From NCBI GenBank assembly GCA_947447835.1, contig CANFLP010000006.1:1-29458 (forward strand): DNA of 29,458 bases, read 5' to 3'. Under the pieces are notes generated by a model. It ran no database searches. It saw nothing but the letters and a program-made list of their open reading frames with translations, and was not told the origin of the DNA. Within the stretch, counting starts at the first letter, position 1, and each line of letters opens with the position of its first letter. Made by a program: the position numbers and the translations under genes. Below, in pieces: positions 16,781 to 23,737 of this stretch. This DNA is from Bacteroidota bacterium. Its GTDB lineage: Bacteria; Bacteroidota; Bacteroidia; Chitinophagales; Chitinophagaceae.

Positions 16781-17397
16781 GCTAGTACCCAGTCCATTTT
16801 TTTCACTTGTGACGCCATATTTAATTGCTGAGGGTAATTTGCAATTATATCCTGAAAACTAGCCAAAAGATCCAAATTATTGCCAAATCCATACTTATGT
16901 TTTCGTTTCATTTTTTGACCAAGGGTTTGGGCCGCTTTAATGGCAATTTTACTTTCTAAATTTATCTTGCCAAAAACAAGATTGGGTTCAATTGTTTTTA
17001 CACTGTTATAAGCTTCGCGATATAATTCTAAAATACTTCCTGGTTTTATTCTCAATAAATTATATAAATGAATAAAATCCAACATTAACCAAATTATATT
17101 TTGGTGTCCACTCTTTGATAAACCACCATTGCATATGTATTTTTTTTCGTCTATTTCTAGGTTTTGTAAAATGGGTGCAGAAGCTTGAATGCCGGCAAAA
17201 GGATACTGGGATTGGATTTGAATAGATTTGGCTGTGATAATTATTCCAGCTTCAAATTGTTGGTGCAAATAAGTAAAAGAAATTTTACCCTTAATGCTTT
17301 CATTATTTTTTGACTGAATAATCAAATTGAAATCATCGGAATGATTAATAACTTGAGATGCGATTAGAGATACGGAGTCGTTGTGTTGTATAAACAT
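16777..17397 (-). CDS. Hypothetical protein, 206 aa
   Basis: I do not recognise this protein. It has no signal peptide and no transmembrane segment, so it is probably cytosolic. The N-terminal half (1-95) is predicted beta-rich with alternating hydrophobics (FNLIIQSK, KGKISFTYL, FEAGIIITAKSIQIQ). The C-terminal half is helical and includes a hydrophobic stretch, IIWLMLDFIHLYNLLRI (~101-117), and a basic patch QKMKRKHKYGFG (~165-176). It is transcribed from a well-formed Bacteroidota promoter (17492-17522) through a ~90-nt GC-rich leader, a design more typical of regulated genes. It overlaps the convergent winged-helix gene by 4 nt at the stop codons, and a link between the two is possible but unproven. 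Start is the ATG at 17397. Confidence 0.7.
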   Translation of the reverse strand: MFIQHNDSVSLIASQVINHSDDFNLIIQSKNNESIKGKISFTYLHQQFEAGIIITAKSIQIQSQYPFAGIQASAPILQNLEIDEKKYICNGGLSKSGHQNIIWLMLDFIHLYNLLRIKPGSILELYREAYNSVKTIEPNLVFGKINLESKIAIKAAQTLGQKMKRKHKYGFGNNLDLLASFQDIIANYPQQLNMASQVKKMDWVLA

Positions 17398-17486
17398 GGT
17401 TATTTTTTTGACTTGGTGACCTCATCGATTTTACCACCGCGGAGTTATCCTCTCTCGGTTGGTACCCACTAAAGGGTTCTTGATGA
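17398..17486 (-). other. Structured, GC-rich 5' leader of unknown class
   Basis: Predicted untranslated leader between the promoter (start site near 17485) and the ATG at 17397. Read leftward it can form ACCC-TTTAGT-GGGT, then a longer bulged helix in which ACCAACCGAG (top of the arm) pairs with CTCCGCGGTGGT. The GGTG of that helix can instead pair with GTCACC some 15 nt later, giving two mutually exclusive folds. It contains CCGCGG, unusual in this AT-rich region. It does not match any riboswitch consensus I remember (TPP, cobalamin, SAM, FMN). Class unknown. Confidence 0.4.
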
Positions 17487-17491
17487 TGGAA

Positions 17492-17522
17492 CAAAGGTAG
17501 CAATTTGAACGACGCTACCAAA
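17492..17522 (-). promoter_or_regulatory. Bacteroidota promoter for the 206-aa gene
   Basis: Read leftward: TTTG (complement of 17519-17522), a 19-nt spacer, then TACCTTTG (complement of 17492-17499). This matches the Bacteroidota primary-sigma consensus TTTG-N19-21-TAnnTTTG exactly. The -33 TTTG is built from the T-run of the preceding gene's terminator. The start of transcription should fall near 17485. Confidence 0.7.
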
Positions 17523-17551
17523 AAAGGACCAGTAAATTACCGGTCCTTTTT
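17520..17551 (-). terminator. Intrinsic terminator after the MoxR-type gene
   Basis: AAAAAGGACC (17521-17530) pairs with GGTCCTTTTT (17542-17551) around an 11-nt loop. Leftward, the stem ends in six T. It lies 25 nt past the stop at 17577 and could work in both directions. Confidence 0.8.
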
Positions 17552-17576
17552 GTTTTAAATATTGATAATCAATAAT

Positions 17577-19133
17577 TTACGCGTAGTCGTTGAAATCATC
17601 TTCTTCAAAATTCATAGATCCAAGGTTCATCATGCTTCCCATTAAGTCTTTAAACTCAATCTTTCCATCAATCATTTTTTTACTAATTAATGAATAAGCA
17701 GATAAACCATGTAATACAAACTCCATTAATAAGGCTGCTTGTTTTTCACCTGCTTGAGGGAAATGTTTTTTTACAATTCCAAACAATCCATCTACTTTGT
17801 ACAATGCAATCACTTTTTCCTCATCTTTCATGTCTAATAATAAATCCAAATGATTACCCGCATCAAACCATTTTGTAATTAAAGCATATGGATTTTCTGG
17901 TTGTTTTTGCTCGCTTGTATTTGCTGCAGCTTTTTTTGTAGGTTTTTTCTTTTTTACATCGTCAGGATTGGGGAAATAGGAAACGAATAAAGTACGAATA
18001 GATTTATTTAATAAATTTAATGCTACTTCATAAGGACCCTCTTGTTCACCTTCATAAACTAATTCTATTTTTCCGGTAATTGCGGGAATAATTCCCGACA
18101 AGTCACTAATCCAAACTTGTGTGTTTTTTTCGTTGTGAATAATGGCTCTTCGCTCGGCACTGCTCACCGCAGCCTCATACGCAGCAATGGTTAGACGCGC
18201 ACTCACGCCACTTTTTTTATCTACAAATTCATTGGTTCTTGCTTCAAAAGAAACCTGCTCAATTAATCTTTTTACTAAATCACTTACTTCTACTTTTTCT
18301 TTTTGTGCCGGTAAAATATTTGCTTCCTGTTCCGTAATGGCTAAAGAAGTTTCTATACTCTTTGGATAGTGTGTTAAAATTTGACTTTCAATTCTATCTT
18401 TTAACGGTGTTACTATACTTCCTCTGTTCGTATAATCTTCGGGGTTAGCCGTAAACACAAATAAAATATCAAGTGGCATGCGCAACTTAAATCCTCTAAT
18501 TTGAATGTCGCCTTCTTGTAAAATATTAAAAAGTGAAACCTGAATTCTTGCTTGTAAATCGGGCAGTTCATTAATTACAAAAATGCCTCTATTGCTTCGA
18601 GGTATAATTCCATAATGAATAACTTTTTCGTCAGCAAAACTCAATTTTAAATTCGCCGCCTTAATAGGATCAATGTCTCCAATTAAATCAGAAACACTCA
18701 CATCGGGTGTAGCTAGTTTTTCACCATATCTAGCGCTTTTATGTACCCAATGGATAGGCGTCTGGTCTCCGTGTTCAGCAATTAAATCTACCGCAAACCT
18801 ACTTAAGGGCTTCAATGGGTCATCATTTACCTCACTGCCAGCAACCGTAGGGATGTATTCATCCAATAAATCTACCATTTGACGAGCCATTCTGGTTTTA
18901 GCCTGTCCACGCAATCCTAGGAACAAAATATTATGTCTGCTCAACAAGGCACGCTCCACATCAGGGATTACTGTATCCTCATATCCCAAAATACCTTCAA
19001 AAGCATTTTCCTTATTTTGAATACTTGCAATTAAATTATCTCTTACCTCGTCTTTAATCGACTTGGGTTGGTATCCCGATTTTTTTAAATCACCTAATGT
19101 TAGGATTTTTTTTATGTCTACTTTCTTACTCAT
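17577..19133 (-). CDS. MoxR-type AAA+ ATPase (magnesium-chelatase-I-like)
   Basis: AAA+ ATPase that probably works as a chaperone or remodeller with the VWA protein encoded just upstream. Walker A is GLRGQAKT (73-80), with Ala in place of the last Gly as is common in MoxR proteins. The Walker B region is GIFVINELPDL (183-193), Asn-Glu instead of Asp-Glu. Sensor 1 is FTANPEDYTNRG (227-238), and TPLKDRIES (242-250) supplies a likely arginine finger. A helical lid follows to ~380, then a lysine-rich linker (KKKKPTKKAA) and a helical C-terminal domain ending in an acidic tail. 518 aa. Start is the ATG at 19133, 2 nt after the VWA stop, so translation is probably coupled. Such MoxR-VWA pairs assemble metal cofactors or mature protein complexes; the client here is unknown. 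Confidence 0.88.
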   Translation of the reverse strand: MSKKVDIKKILTLGDLKKSGYQPKSIKDEVRDNLIASIQNKENAFEGILGYEDTVIPDVERALLSRHNILFLGLRGQAKTRMARQMVDLLDEYIPTVAGSEVNDDPLKPLSRFAVDLIAEHGDQTPIHWVHKSARYGEKLATPDVSVSDLIGDIDPIKAANLKLSFADEKVIHYGIIPRSNRGIFVINELPDLQARIQVSLFNILQEGDIQIRGFKLRMPLDILFVFTANPEDYTNRGSIVTPLKDRIESQILTHYPKSIETSLAITEQEANILPAQKEKVEVSDLVKRLIEQVSFEARTNEFVDKKSGVSARLTIAAYEAAVSSAERRAIIHNEKNTQVWISDLSGIIPAITGKIELVYEGEQEGPYEVALNLLNKSIRTLFVSYFPNPDDVKKKKPTKKAAANTSEQKQPENPYALITKWFDAGNHLDLLLDMKDEEKVIALYKVDGLFGIVKKHFPQAGEKQAALLMEFVLHGLSAYSLISKKMIDGKIEFKDLMGSMMNLGSMNFEEDDFNDYA

Positions 19134-19135
19134 AA

Positions 19136-20233
19136 TTAATACACTGTTTTTCTTTTTCCACTTTCAAAATCATTAAATATAAAACTACCCAAATTGTCAA
19201 GTGAAGCAAAATAGGCTTTACCATTATTCATCTCCGTAAATTCTTCTACAAATTTTTGCAAATAGGGATCCGATGCAATCATAAATGTGGTTATGGGGAT
19301 TTTTAATTTCTTGCATTGTCCTGCCAAATTAATACAACGATTCACCACCTTACGATCTAGGCCAAAACTGTTTTTATAATACTTGCCGCCAATTTTTAAG
19401 CAAGTAGGTTTGCCATCGGTAATCATAAATATTTGCTTATTTGCGGTTTTGCGTTTTCGCAATATATCCATGGCTAACTCAAGCCCAGCAACGGTATTGG
19501 TGTGATAGGGACCCACTTGTAAATAAGGAAGATCTTTTATTTCAACCTGCCATGCATCATTACCAAACACTACAATATCAATAGTATCTTTTGGATATTT
19601 TTTAGTGATCAATTCACACAAAGCCATTGCTACTTTTTTTGCGGGTGTAATTCTATCTTCACCATACAAAATCATAGAGTGGGAGATATCAATCATCAAC
19701 ACCGTAGAGGTTTGTGTTTTAAAGTCCGCTTCTCTAATAACTAAATCATCTTCATGCATCGAAAAAGAATCAACGCCACGATTAATTTGTGCATTCTTAA
19801 TACTTTCTGTAAAATCAATTTGTTCCATTAAATCACCAAACTGAAAAGAACGTGTGTCAGAATTAATATCACCCGTTGAGCCTGCCTTAGTTGTACTATG
19901 GTTTCCTTGTTTTGCTTTTTTAAGTTTTCCGAAAATCTCCTCCAAGCTTTTTTGACGAATGGTTTGCTCCGTTTTAGCAGTGATTGCAAAACGACCATCT
20001 TGTGGGTTTTCTTTTAAATACCCGTTTTCTTTTAGGTCCTCTATAAAATCACCTACCCCATAATTGTCGTCAGTAAACTTATGGGTACGATCCAGTTGGT
20101 TCATCCAGTCTAATGCTTCGCTTGCATCACCACTTGTATAATTAAGCAATTGCGTGAAAATATCAAGCATTTGCTCAAACTTGGTTTTTGCGTTTTCACC
20201 TGGAATAAAATTTACAAAACGATGCCCTATCAT
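19136..20233 (-). CDS. VWA (von Willebrand factor A) domain protein, MoxR partner
   Basis: 365-aa protein without signal peptide or membrane anchor. A helical N-terminal part (1-150) precedes a C-terminal VWA domain (~175-355). The metal-ion adhesion site is complete: DISHS (182-186, the DxSxS motif), Thr245 or Thr247 in PYHTNT, and Asp273 in MITDGKP. MIDAS-containing VWA proteins bind Mg2+ and ligand and are commonly encoded next to MoxR ATPases, as here (2-nt gap, same strand, this gene first). Its ATG at 20233 faces the divergent L,D-transpeptidase gene across a 78-nt gap with a 14-bp palindrome. No Shine-Dalgarno sequence is evident. A cytosolic location and a chaperone role with the ATPase are inferred. 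Confidence 0.88.
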   Translation of the reverse strand: MIGHRFVNFIPGENAKTKFEQMLDIFTQLLNYTSGDASEALDWMNQLDRTHKFTDDNYGVGDFIEDLKENGYLKENPQDGRFAITAKTEQTIRQKSLEEIFGKLKKAKQGNHSTTKAGSTGDINSDTRSFQFGDLMEQIDFTESIKNAQINRGVDSFSMHEDDLVIREADFKTQTSTVLMIDISHSMILYGEDRITPAKKVAMALCELITKKYPKDTIDIVVFGNDAWQVEIKDLPYLQVGPYHTNTVAGLELAMDILRKRKTANKQIFMITDGKPTCLKIGGKYYKNSFGLDRKVVNRCINLAGQCKKLKIPITTFMIASDPYLQKFVEEFTEMNNGKAYFASLDNLGSFIFNDFESGKRKTVY

Positions 20234-20271
20234 AGTTATCTAAATTAACAAATAGTAGGCAAGAAGGTTTA

Positions 20272-20285
20272 AAGAAATATTTCTT
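20272..20285. promoter_or_regulatory. 14-bp perfect palindrome between divergent genes
   Basis: AAGAAATATTTCTT lies between the VWA gene and the L,D-transpeptidase gene, 38 bp and 26 bp from their start codons. Its core AGAA-N4-TTCT is shared with the palindrome at 15948-15959. Possible operator; AT-rich palindromes also arise by chance. Confidence 0.35.
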
Positions 20286-20311
20286 AATTTCAAGCAAACA
20301 AGCTCAACCCC

Positions 20312-21031
20312 TTGAAAAAATTATTATTTACCATATGTGTTTTAGTTTCTGGTTTTTTTGCGAATGCCCAGGACGAAAATGACACTACTTATACCATCAA
20401 CGCTTTTTTAAATAATTGGAACCATCCAACTGGATCTGTAACAAGAGGTATTGACAATGTGGATCAAATGCTTGTTGTATTTAGGGAACGCTATCGAGAT
20501 ATAAAAGTAGCCGGTGTAGAAAAAGAAAACGGCATTTGGAAATTAAAACAGGCGCCAGTTAGGGCAAGTATTGGTCGTAATGGATTGATATACGAGGTTG
20601 CCAAAAAAGAGGGAGATGGATGTACGCCTTCGGGTCTATTTGCATTGGGGGACCTATATAGCTACGAAACAACCATTGCTTCTGAATTACCTTTTATTCA
20701 TACAACCAAGGAAGACAAGTGGATAGACGATTCTAATTCCGACGACTATAATAAACATGTTCGTGGAGAAACAAGGGCCAAGTCCTTTGAAAACCTATTG
20801 TTAAAAAGCATTGACTACAAATATTGTATGGTGATAGAATATAATACCAAGCCAGTAGTAAAGGGAAAGGGCAGTGCTATTTTCTTTCATGTTGCAGACA
20901 CAAAATATACACCTACGGCCGGTTGTGTTGCCATTGCAGAATCAGACATGTTACAATATTTAAACTGGTTACAACCTAATAAAAGAAAGGCCATTTTTAT
21001 TATTGCCGACGAAGAAGATGAAGAGGATTAA
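20312..21031 (+). CDS. Secreted L,D-transpeptidase (YkuD-type)
   Basis: Cell-wall enzyme expected to make or edit peptidoglycan cross-links through a catalytic cysteine. The signal peptide is MKKLLFTICVLVSGFFANAQ. The domain shows ASIGRNGLIYEV (85-96) and EGDGCTPSGLFALGDLYSY (100-118), the usual substrate-loop block. It ends in FFHVADTKYTPTAGCVAI (191-208), with His193 and Cys205 as the catalytic pair. The motif is PTAGCVA rather than the commoner SHGCVR, as in the COG3786-like branch. The C-terminus is acidic (DEEDEED). The start is a TTG at 20312: no in-frame ATG occurs before or within the signal peptide, and TTG places MKK in front of its hydrophobic core. The next gene starts 48 nt downstream and encodes another envelope hydrolase. 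Confidence 0.85.
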   Translation: MKKLLFTICVLVSGFFANAQDENDTTYTINAFLNNWNHPTGSVTRGIDNVDQMLVVFRERYRDIKVAGVEKENGIWKLKQAPVRASIGRNGLIYEVAKKEGDGCTPSGLFALGDLYSYETTIASELPFIHTTKEDKWIDDSNSDDYNKHVRGETRAKSFENLLLKSIDYKYCMVIEYNTKPVVKGKGSAIFFHVADTKYTPTAGCVAIAESDMLQYLNWLQPNKRKAIFIIADEEDEED

Positions 21032-21079
21032 ACAGTGAAGCATAAAACCATTCGTAAAATTAAAAATAAATATAAGCAT

Positions 21080-22657
21080 ATGAAGCGTTCATTAATTTTA
21101 ATGACTGTAATTGTATTTCTACAATTTGTAGAGGCACAACAAATACAAGCACAAACAAAACCCATTACAAGCGAACAAATTGATTCACTTACCGAATTAG
21201 TTTTAAAAACATTTAATGTACCGGGCATTGCAGTAGGCGTGGTAAAAGACGGAAAATTAATTCATGCAAAGGGCTATGGTGTGGCTAATATAAACACTGG
21301 TAAAAAAGTAGACGAAAACACTTTATTCGGAGTAGCCTCTAATAGCAAAGCAATGACAGCTGCGGCTTTGGGAATATTGGTAGACGAGGGAAAAATTAAA
21401 TGGGATGATAAGGTAACAGATTATGTTCCTGAATTTAAAATGTATGATCCCTATGTAACAGATGCGTTTACAATCAGAGATTTATTAACACATCGTAGTG
21501 GTTTAGGATTGGGTGCAGGTGACTTAATGATGTTCCCAGACGGAAGCGATTTTAATAAAAAAGATATCATACATAATTTAAGATATTTAAAACCGGTTTC
21601 TGCATTCAGAACAAAGTATGATTATGATAACAATTTATATATTGTTGCAGGTGAGGTTGTGGCAAGAGCAAGTGGAAAAAGTTGGGAGGACTTTGTTGAG
21701 CAACGCATTATGCGACCACTAGGAATGAAAGCAACCGCAGCTTCTTTATATCGTTTAAAAGACAGAAGCAATAGTATTAGACCACATGCACCAGTTGATG
21801 GAAAACTACAGGTGTTAGATATTGATTGGAGTGAGAGCGCCAATGCAGCTGGTGGTATTTGGAGTAATATCACCGATTGGAGTAAGTGGGTAATTGCACA
21901 AATGAATCATGGAAAATATGGAGATAGTTTAAAGCAACAAATTTTTAGTGACGATGTGCACGAGGAAACCTGGTCTGCACAAACCATTATTAGTGCAAGA
22001 GCCATGGCCCCTTACAATACTCACTTTTCAGCATATGGCTTAGGTTGGTTTTTAAGTGATGTAAAGGGATATAAACAAGTAACACATACTGGTGGGCTTG
22101 CGGGTATTGTAACTCAGGTGGTAATGTTTCCAGAATTAAACCTGGGTATATTGGTGTTTACAAATCAACAAGTAGGTGCCGCATTTAGTGCCATTAGTTA
22201 TACGATTAAGGATAGTTATTTGGGTGTCGTTGGTTTTGATTGGGTAAAAATAATGCATGACCGTGTTGCAAAAGGCGAAGCAGAAGCAAAAAATATAAAT
22301 GACGAGGTAGACCAAAGTATTAAAAAAGAACAGGCTAAAACAACAGGCGGGTTTAATGCAACTCCTTATATGGGAACTTATAAAGACACTTGGTTTGGAG
22401 AGATAGATATCACAAGTAATAACGGACGCACGTGGTTAACAAGTAAGCGCTCTCCTAAATTAAAAGGGGAATTGTTTCCATACAAGGGCAATACGCTTAT
22501 TGTAAGATGGAATGACAGAACCATGGATGCAGATGCTTATGTAATGTTTACGACTGACATGGACGGAAAGCCATCTGGCATGACGATGAAAGCAATTTCT
22601 CCTCTCACCGATTTTAGTTTTGATTTTCAAGACTTAGATTTAAAGAAGATTAAATAA
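21080..22657 (+). CDS. Serine hydrolase of the beta-lactamase/PBP-like (S12) fold
   Basis: Exported serine hydrolase related to class C beta-lactamases, D-Ala-D-Ala carboxypeptidases and esterases. Numbering from the ATG at 21080: signal peptide 1-25, then GVASNSK with nucleophile Ser87 and Lys90 (SxxK). YDN at 182-184 is the YxN motif, and HTG at 336-338 is the counterpart of KTG. Residues ~415-525 form a separate C-terminal beta-rich domain like DUF3471, common in Bacteroidota members. A longer frame could start at a GTG at 21035, but the ATG at 21080 gives a standard signal peptide (525 aa). It is not evidence of antibiotic resistance: the HxG motif and appended domain suggest a peptidase or esterase. 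It is probably in an operon with the preceding L,D-transpeptidase, pointing to cell-wall turnover. Confidence 0.88.
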   Translation: MKRSLILMTVIVFLQFVEAQQIQAQTKPITSEQIDSLTELVLKTFNVPGIAVGVVKDGKLIHAKGYGVANINTGKKVDENTLFGVASNSKAMTAAALGILVDEGKIKWDDKVTDYVPEFKMYDPYVTDAFTIRDLLTHRSGLGLGAGDLMMFPDGSDFNKKDIIHNLRYLKPVSAFRTKYDYDNNLYIVAGEVVARASGKSWEDFVEQRIMRPLGMKATAASLYRLKDRSNSIRPHAPVDGKLQVLDIDWSESANAAGGIWSNITDWSKWVIAQMNHGKYGDSLKQQIFSDDVHEETWSAQTIISARAMAPYNTHFSAYGLGWFLSDVKGYKQVTHTGGLAGIVTQVVMFPELNLGILVFTNQQVGAAFSAISYTIKDSYLGVVGFDWVKIMHDRVAKGEAEAKNINDEVDQSIKKEQAKTTGGFNATPYMGTYKDTWFGEIDITSNNGRTWLTSKRSPKLKGELFPYKGNTLIVRWNDRTMDADAYVMFTTDMDGKPSGMTMKAISPLTDFSFDFQDLDLKKIK

Positions 22658-22712
22658 ATTGTTCCTCTTAAATATTGAATTAGCAAAACTTTAAAAAAAA
22701 TAAAAACCAATT

Positions 22713-23141
22713 ATGAAAGATCAAAATTATAAAAACCATGCACAAATGGTACCCGGATTTCACTACCTAGGAATGTTATCTATTTTGGCATTATTAGGCG
22801 GATCCATTAATTATTTAATTCACTCAACGCCAGAGAATAAATATCTAGCATCTTTATTGGTTTTGGTGAGCGTAATACTAGTAATACTTTGGATTTATAT
22901 TAGAACCTTCCCCCTAAAGGCGCAGGACCGTGCTATATATGCCGAAGAAAACTTAAGACACTACTCGCTAACTAATAAATTATTACCTAAAGAATTATCA
23001 GTGTTGCAAGTAGTTGCTTTACGTTTTGCATCCGATGCAGAATATGTTGCACTTGTAGAGAAGGCCGCAAAAGAAAATTTATCTTCTAAAGAAATTAAAC
23101 TAGCTATCCAAAACTGGAAAGCAGATTATTACAGAGTATAA
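22713..23141 (+). CDS. Small membrane protein, DUF6526-like
   Basis: 142-aa protein with two transmembrane helices (about 17-37 and 44-64) and a helical, charged cytosolic tail (66-142). The opening MKDQNYKNHAQMVPGFHY and the DRAIYAEENLRHY stretch after the second helix resemble proteins I recall as DUF6526 in Bacteroidota. Function is unknown. It sits 55 nt after the serine hydrolase and 56 nt before another small membrane protein, with no terminator until 23465, so all four rightward genes may share a transcript. No cysteines or obvious catalytic residues are seen. Confidence 0.7.
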   Translation: MKDQNYKNHAQMVPGFHYLGMLSILALLGGSINYLIHSTPENKYLASLLVLVSVILVILWIYIRTFPLKAQDRAIYAEENLRHYSLTNKLLPKELSVLQVVALRFASDAEYVALVEKAAKENLSSKEIKLAIQNWKADYYRV

Positions 23142-23197
23142 TTACAAGCGCCTTATTAATAAAAAGGATTAACTTTAAATTACAAAACAAAATATCT

Positions 23198-23440
23198 ATG
23201 CTTCAAAATATCATTATCCTTGTATGGATTTTATCTGCTATTTACTGTTTATATAAACTTTTTAAGCGATCTAAAATGTCATCTTATGATGGCGTTATTG
23301 GATATTCGCCGGGCTTAGAAGTTATTATGGTCGTAATGATTGGACCCTTGTTGGCTATCATTGACATTTCTCTAACTTGGATTAGAATTTACAAAGAAGC
23401 CGAGGAGGCTAGAAGAAGAGCAGAGAATAAAGAAGTTTAA
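23198..23440 (+). CDS. Small membrane protein of unknown function
   Basis: 80-aa protein with two hydrophobic segments (about 3-22 and 42-63) and a highly charged C-terminal helix (KEAEEARRRAENKEV), likely cytosolic. Not recognised. The hydrophobic pattern, same-strand position and terminator directly after it argue for a real gene that ends the transcript begun at the L,D-transpeptidase. It has no signal for a catalytic role; a structural or regulatory membrane peptide is possible. Confidence 0.6.
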   Translation: MLQNIIILVWILSAIYCLYKLFKRSKMSSYDGVIGYSPGLEVIMVVMIGPLLAIIDISLTWIRIYKEAEEARRRAENKEV

Positions 23441-23464
23441 GTACAAATAGCTTTACAATATTTG

Positions 23465-23492
23465 AAAGCCTCGATTAGTCGAGGCTTTTTTA
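23465..23492 (+). terminator. Intrinsic terminator ending the rightward envelope gene cluster
   Basis: AAAGCCTCGA (23465-23474), TTAG loop, TCGAGGCTTT (23479-23488), then T-run. Perfect 10-bp stem, 25 nt past the stop at 23440. Confidence 0.9.
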
Positions 23493-23508
23493 TTTTCCTA
23501 GGTATCAC

Positions 23509-23539
23509 AAAAAAAGCCCCCAACTTTCGTTGAGGGCTT
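23509..23539 (-). terminator. Intrinsic terminator of tRNA-Phe
   Basis: Read leftward: AGCCCTCAAC, GAAA tetraloop, GTTGGGGGCT (complement of 23515-23538), with one T-G wobble, then a run of T. It starts 2 nt after the tRNA 3' end. Confidence 0.85.
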
Positions 23540-23540
23540 G

Positions 23541-23613
23541 TGGCACCACCCGGGCTCGAACCGGGGACACAAGGATTTTCAGTCCTTTGCTCTACCAACT
23601 GAGCTACAGCGCC
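23541..23613 (-). tRNA. tRNA-Phe (anticodon GAA)
   Basis: A 73-nt cloverleaf. The acceptor stem GGCGCTG pairs with TGGTGCC (with three G-U pairs). The D arm is GCTC...GAGC, and the anticodon loop CTGAAAA carries GAA at the complement of 23578-23580. The T arm CCCGG-TTCGAGC-CCGGG has one extra stem pair. The discriminator base is A. CCA is not encoded (the next bases are CAA), so it must be added by nucleotidyltransferase. It has its own promoter and terminator. Confidence 0.95.
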
Positions 23614-23655
23614 ATCGGATATTATCCATCCAAACAAATTGCTTTGTTCGGGCAG

Positions 23656-23687
23656 CAAATATAGGCCAGCCCGCCTTAAATAGCAAA
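23656..23687 (-). promoter_or_regulatory. Bacteroidota promoter for tRNA-Phe
   Basis: Read leftward: TTTG (complement of 23684-23687), a 20-nt spacer, then TATATTTG (complement of 23656-23663). Exact match to TTTG-N19-21-TAnnTTTG. The predicted start site is near 23649, about 36 nt before the mature tRNA. Confidence 0.75.
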
Positions 23688-23737
23688 AAAATAGGCTTGT
23701 TTATTGAAAACTAATAAAAATCACAGGTTAACCTACA

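Noticed and set aside
17477..17519. GGTAGC/GCTACC hairpin (17496-17519) as a second terminator
   Set aside because: No T-run follows on either strand, and the region is better explained as the spacer and -7 box of a promoter.
21080..22657. Beta-lactam resistance gene
   Set aside because: SxxK and YxN are present, but the KTG position is HTG and a DUF3471-like domain is attached, as in many peptidases and esterases of this fold.
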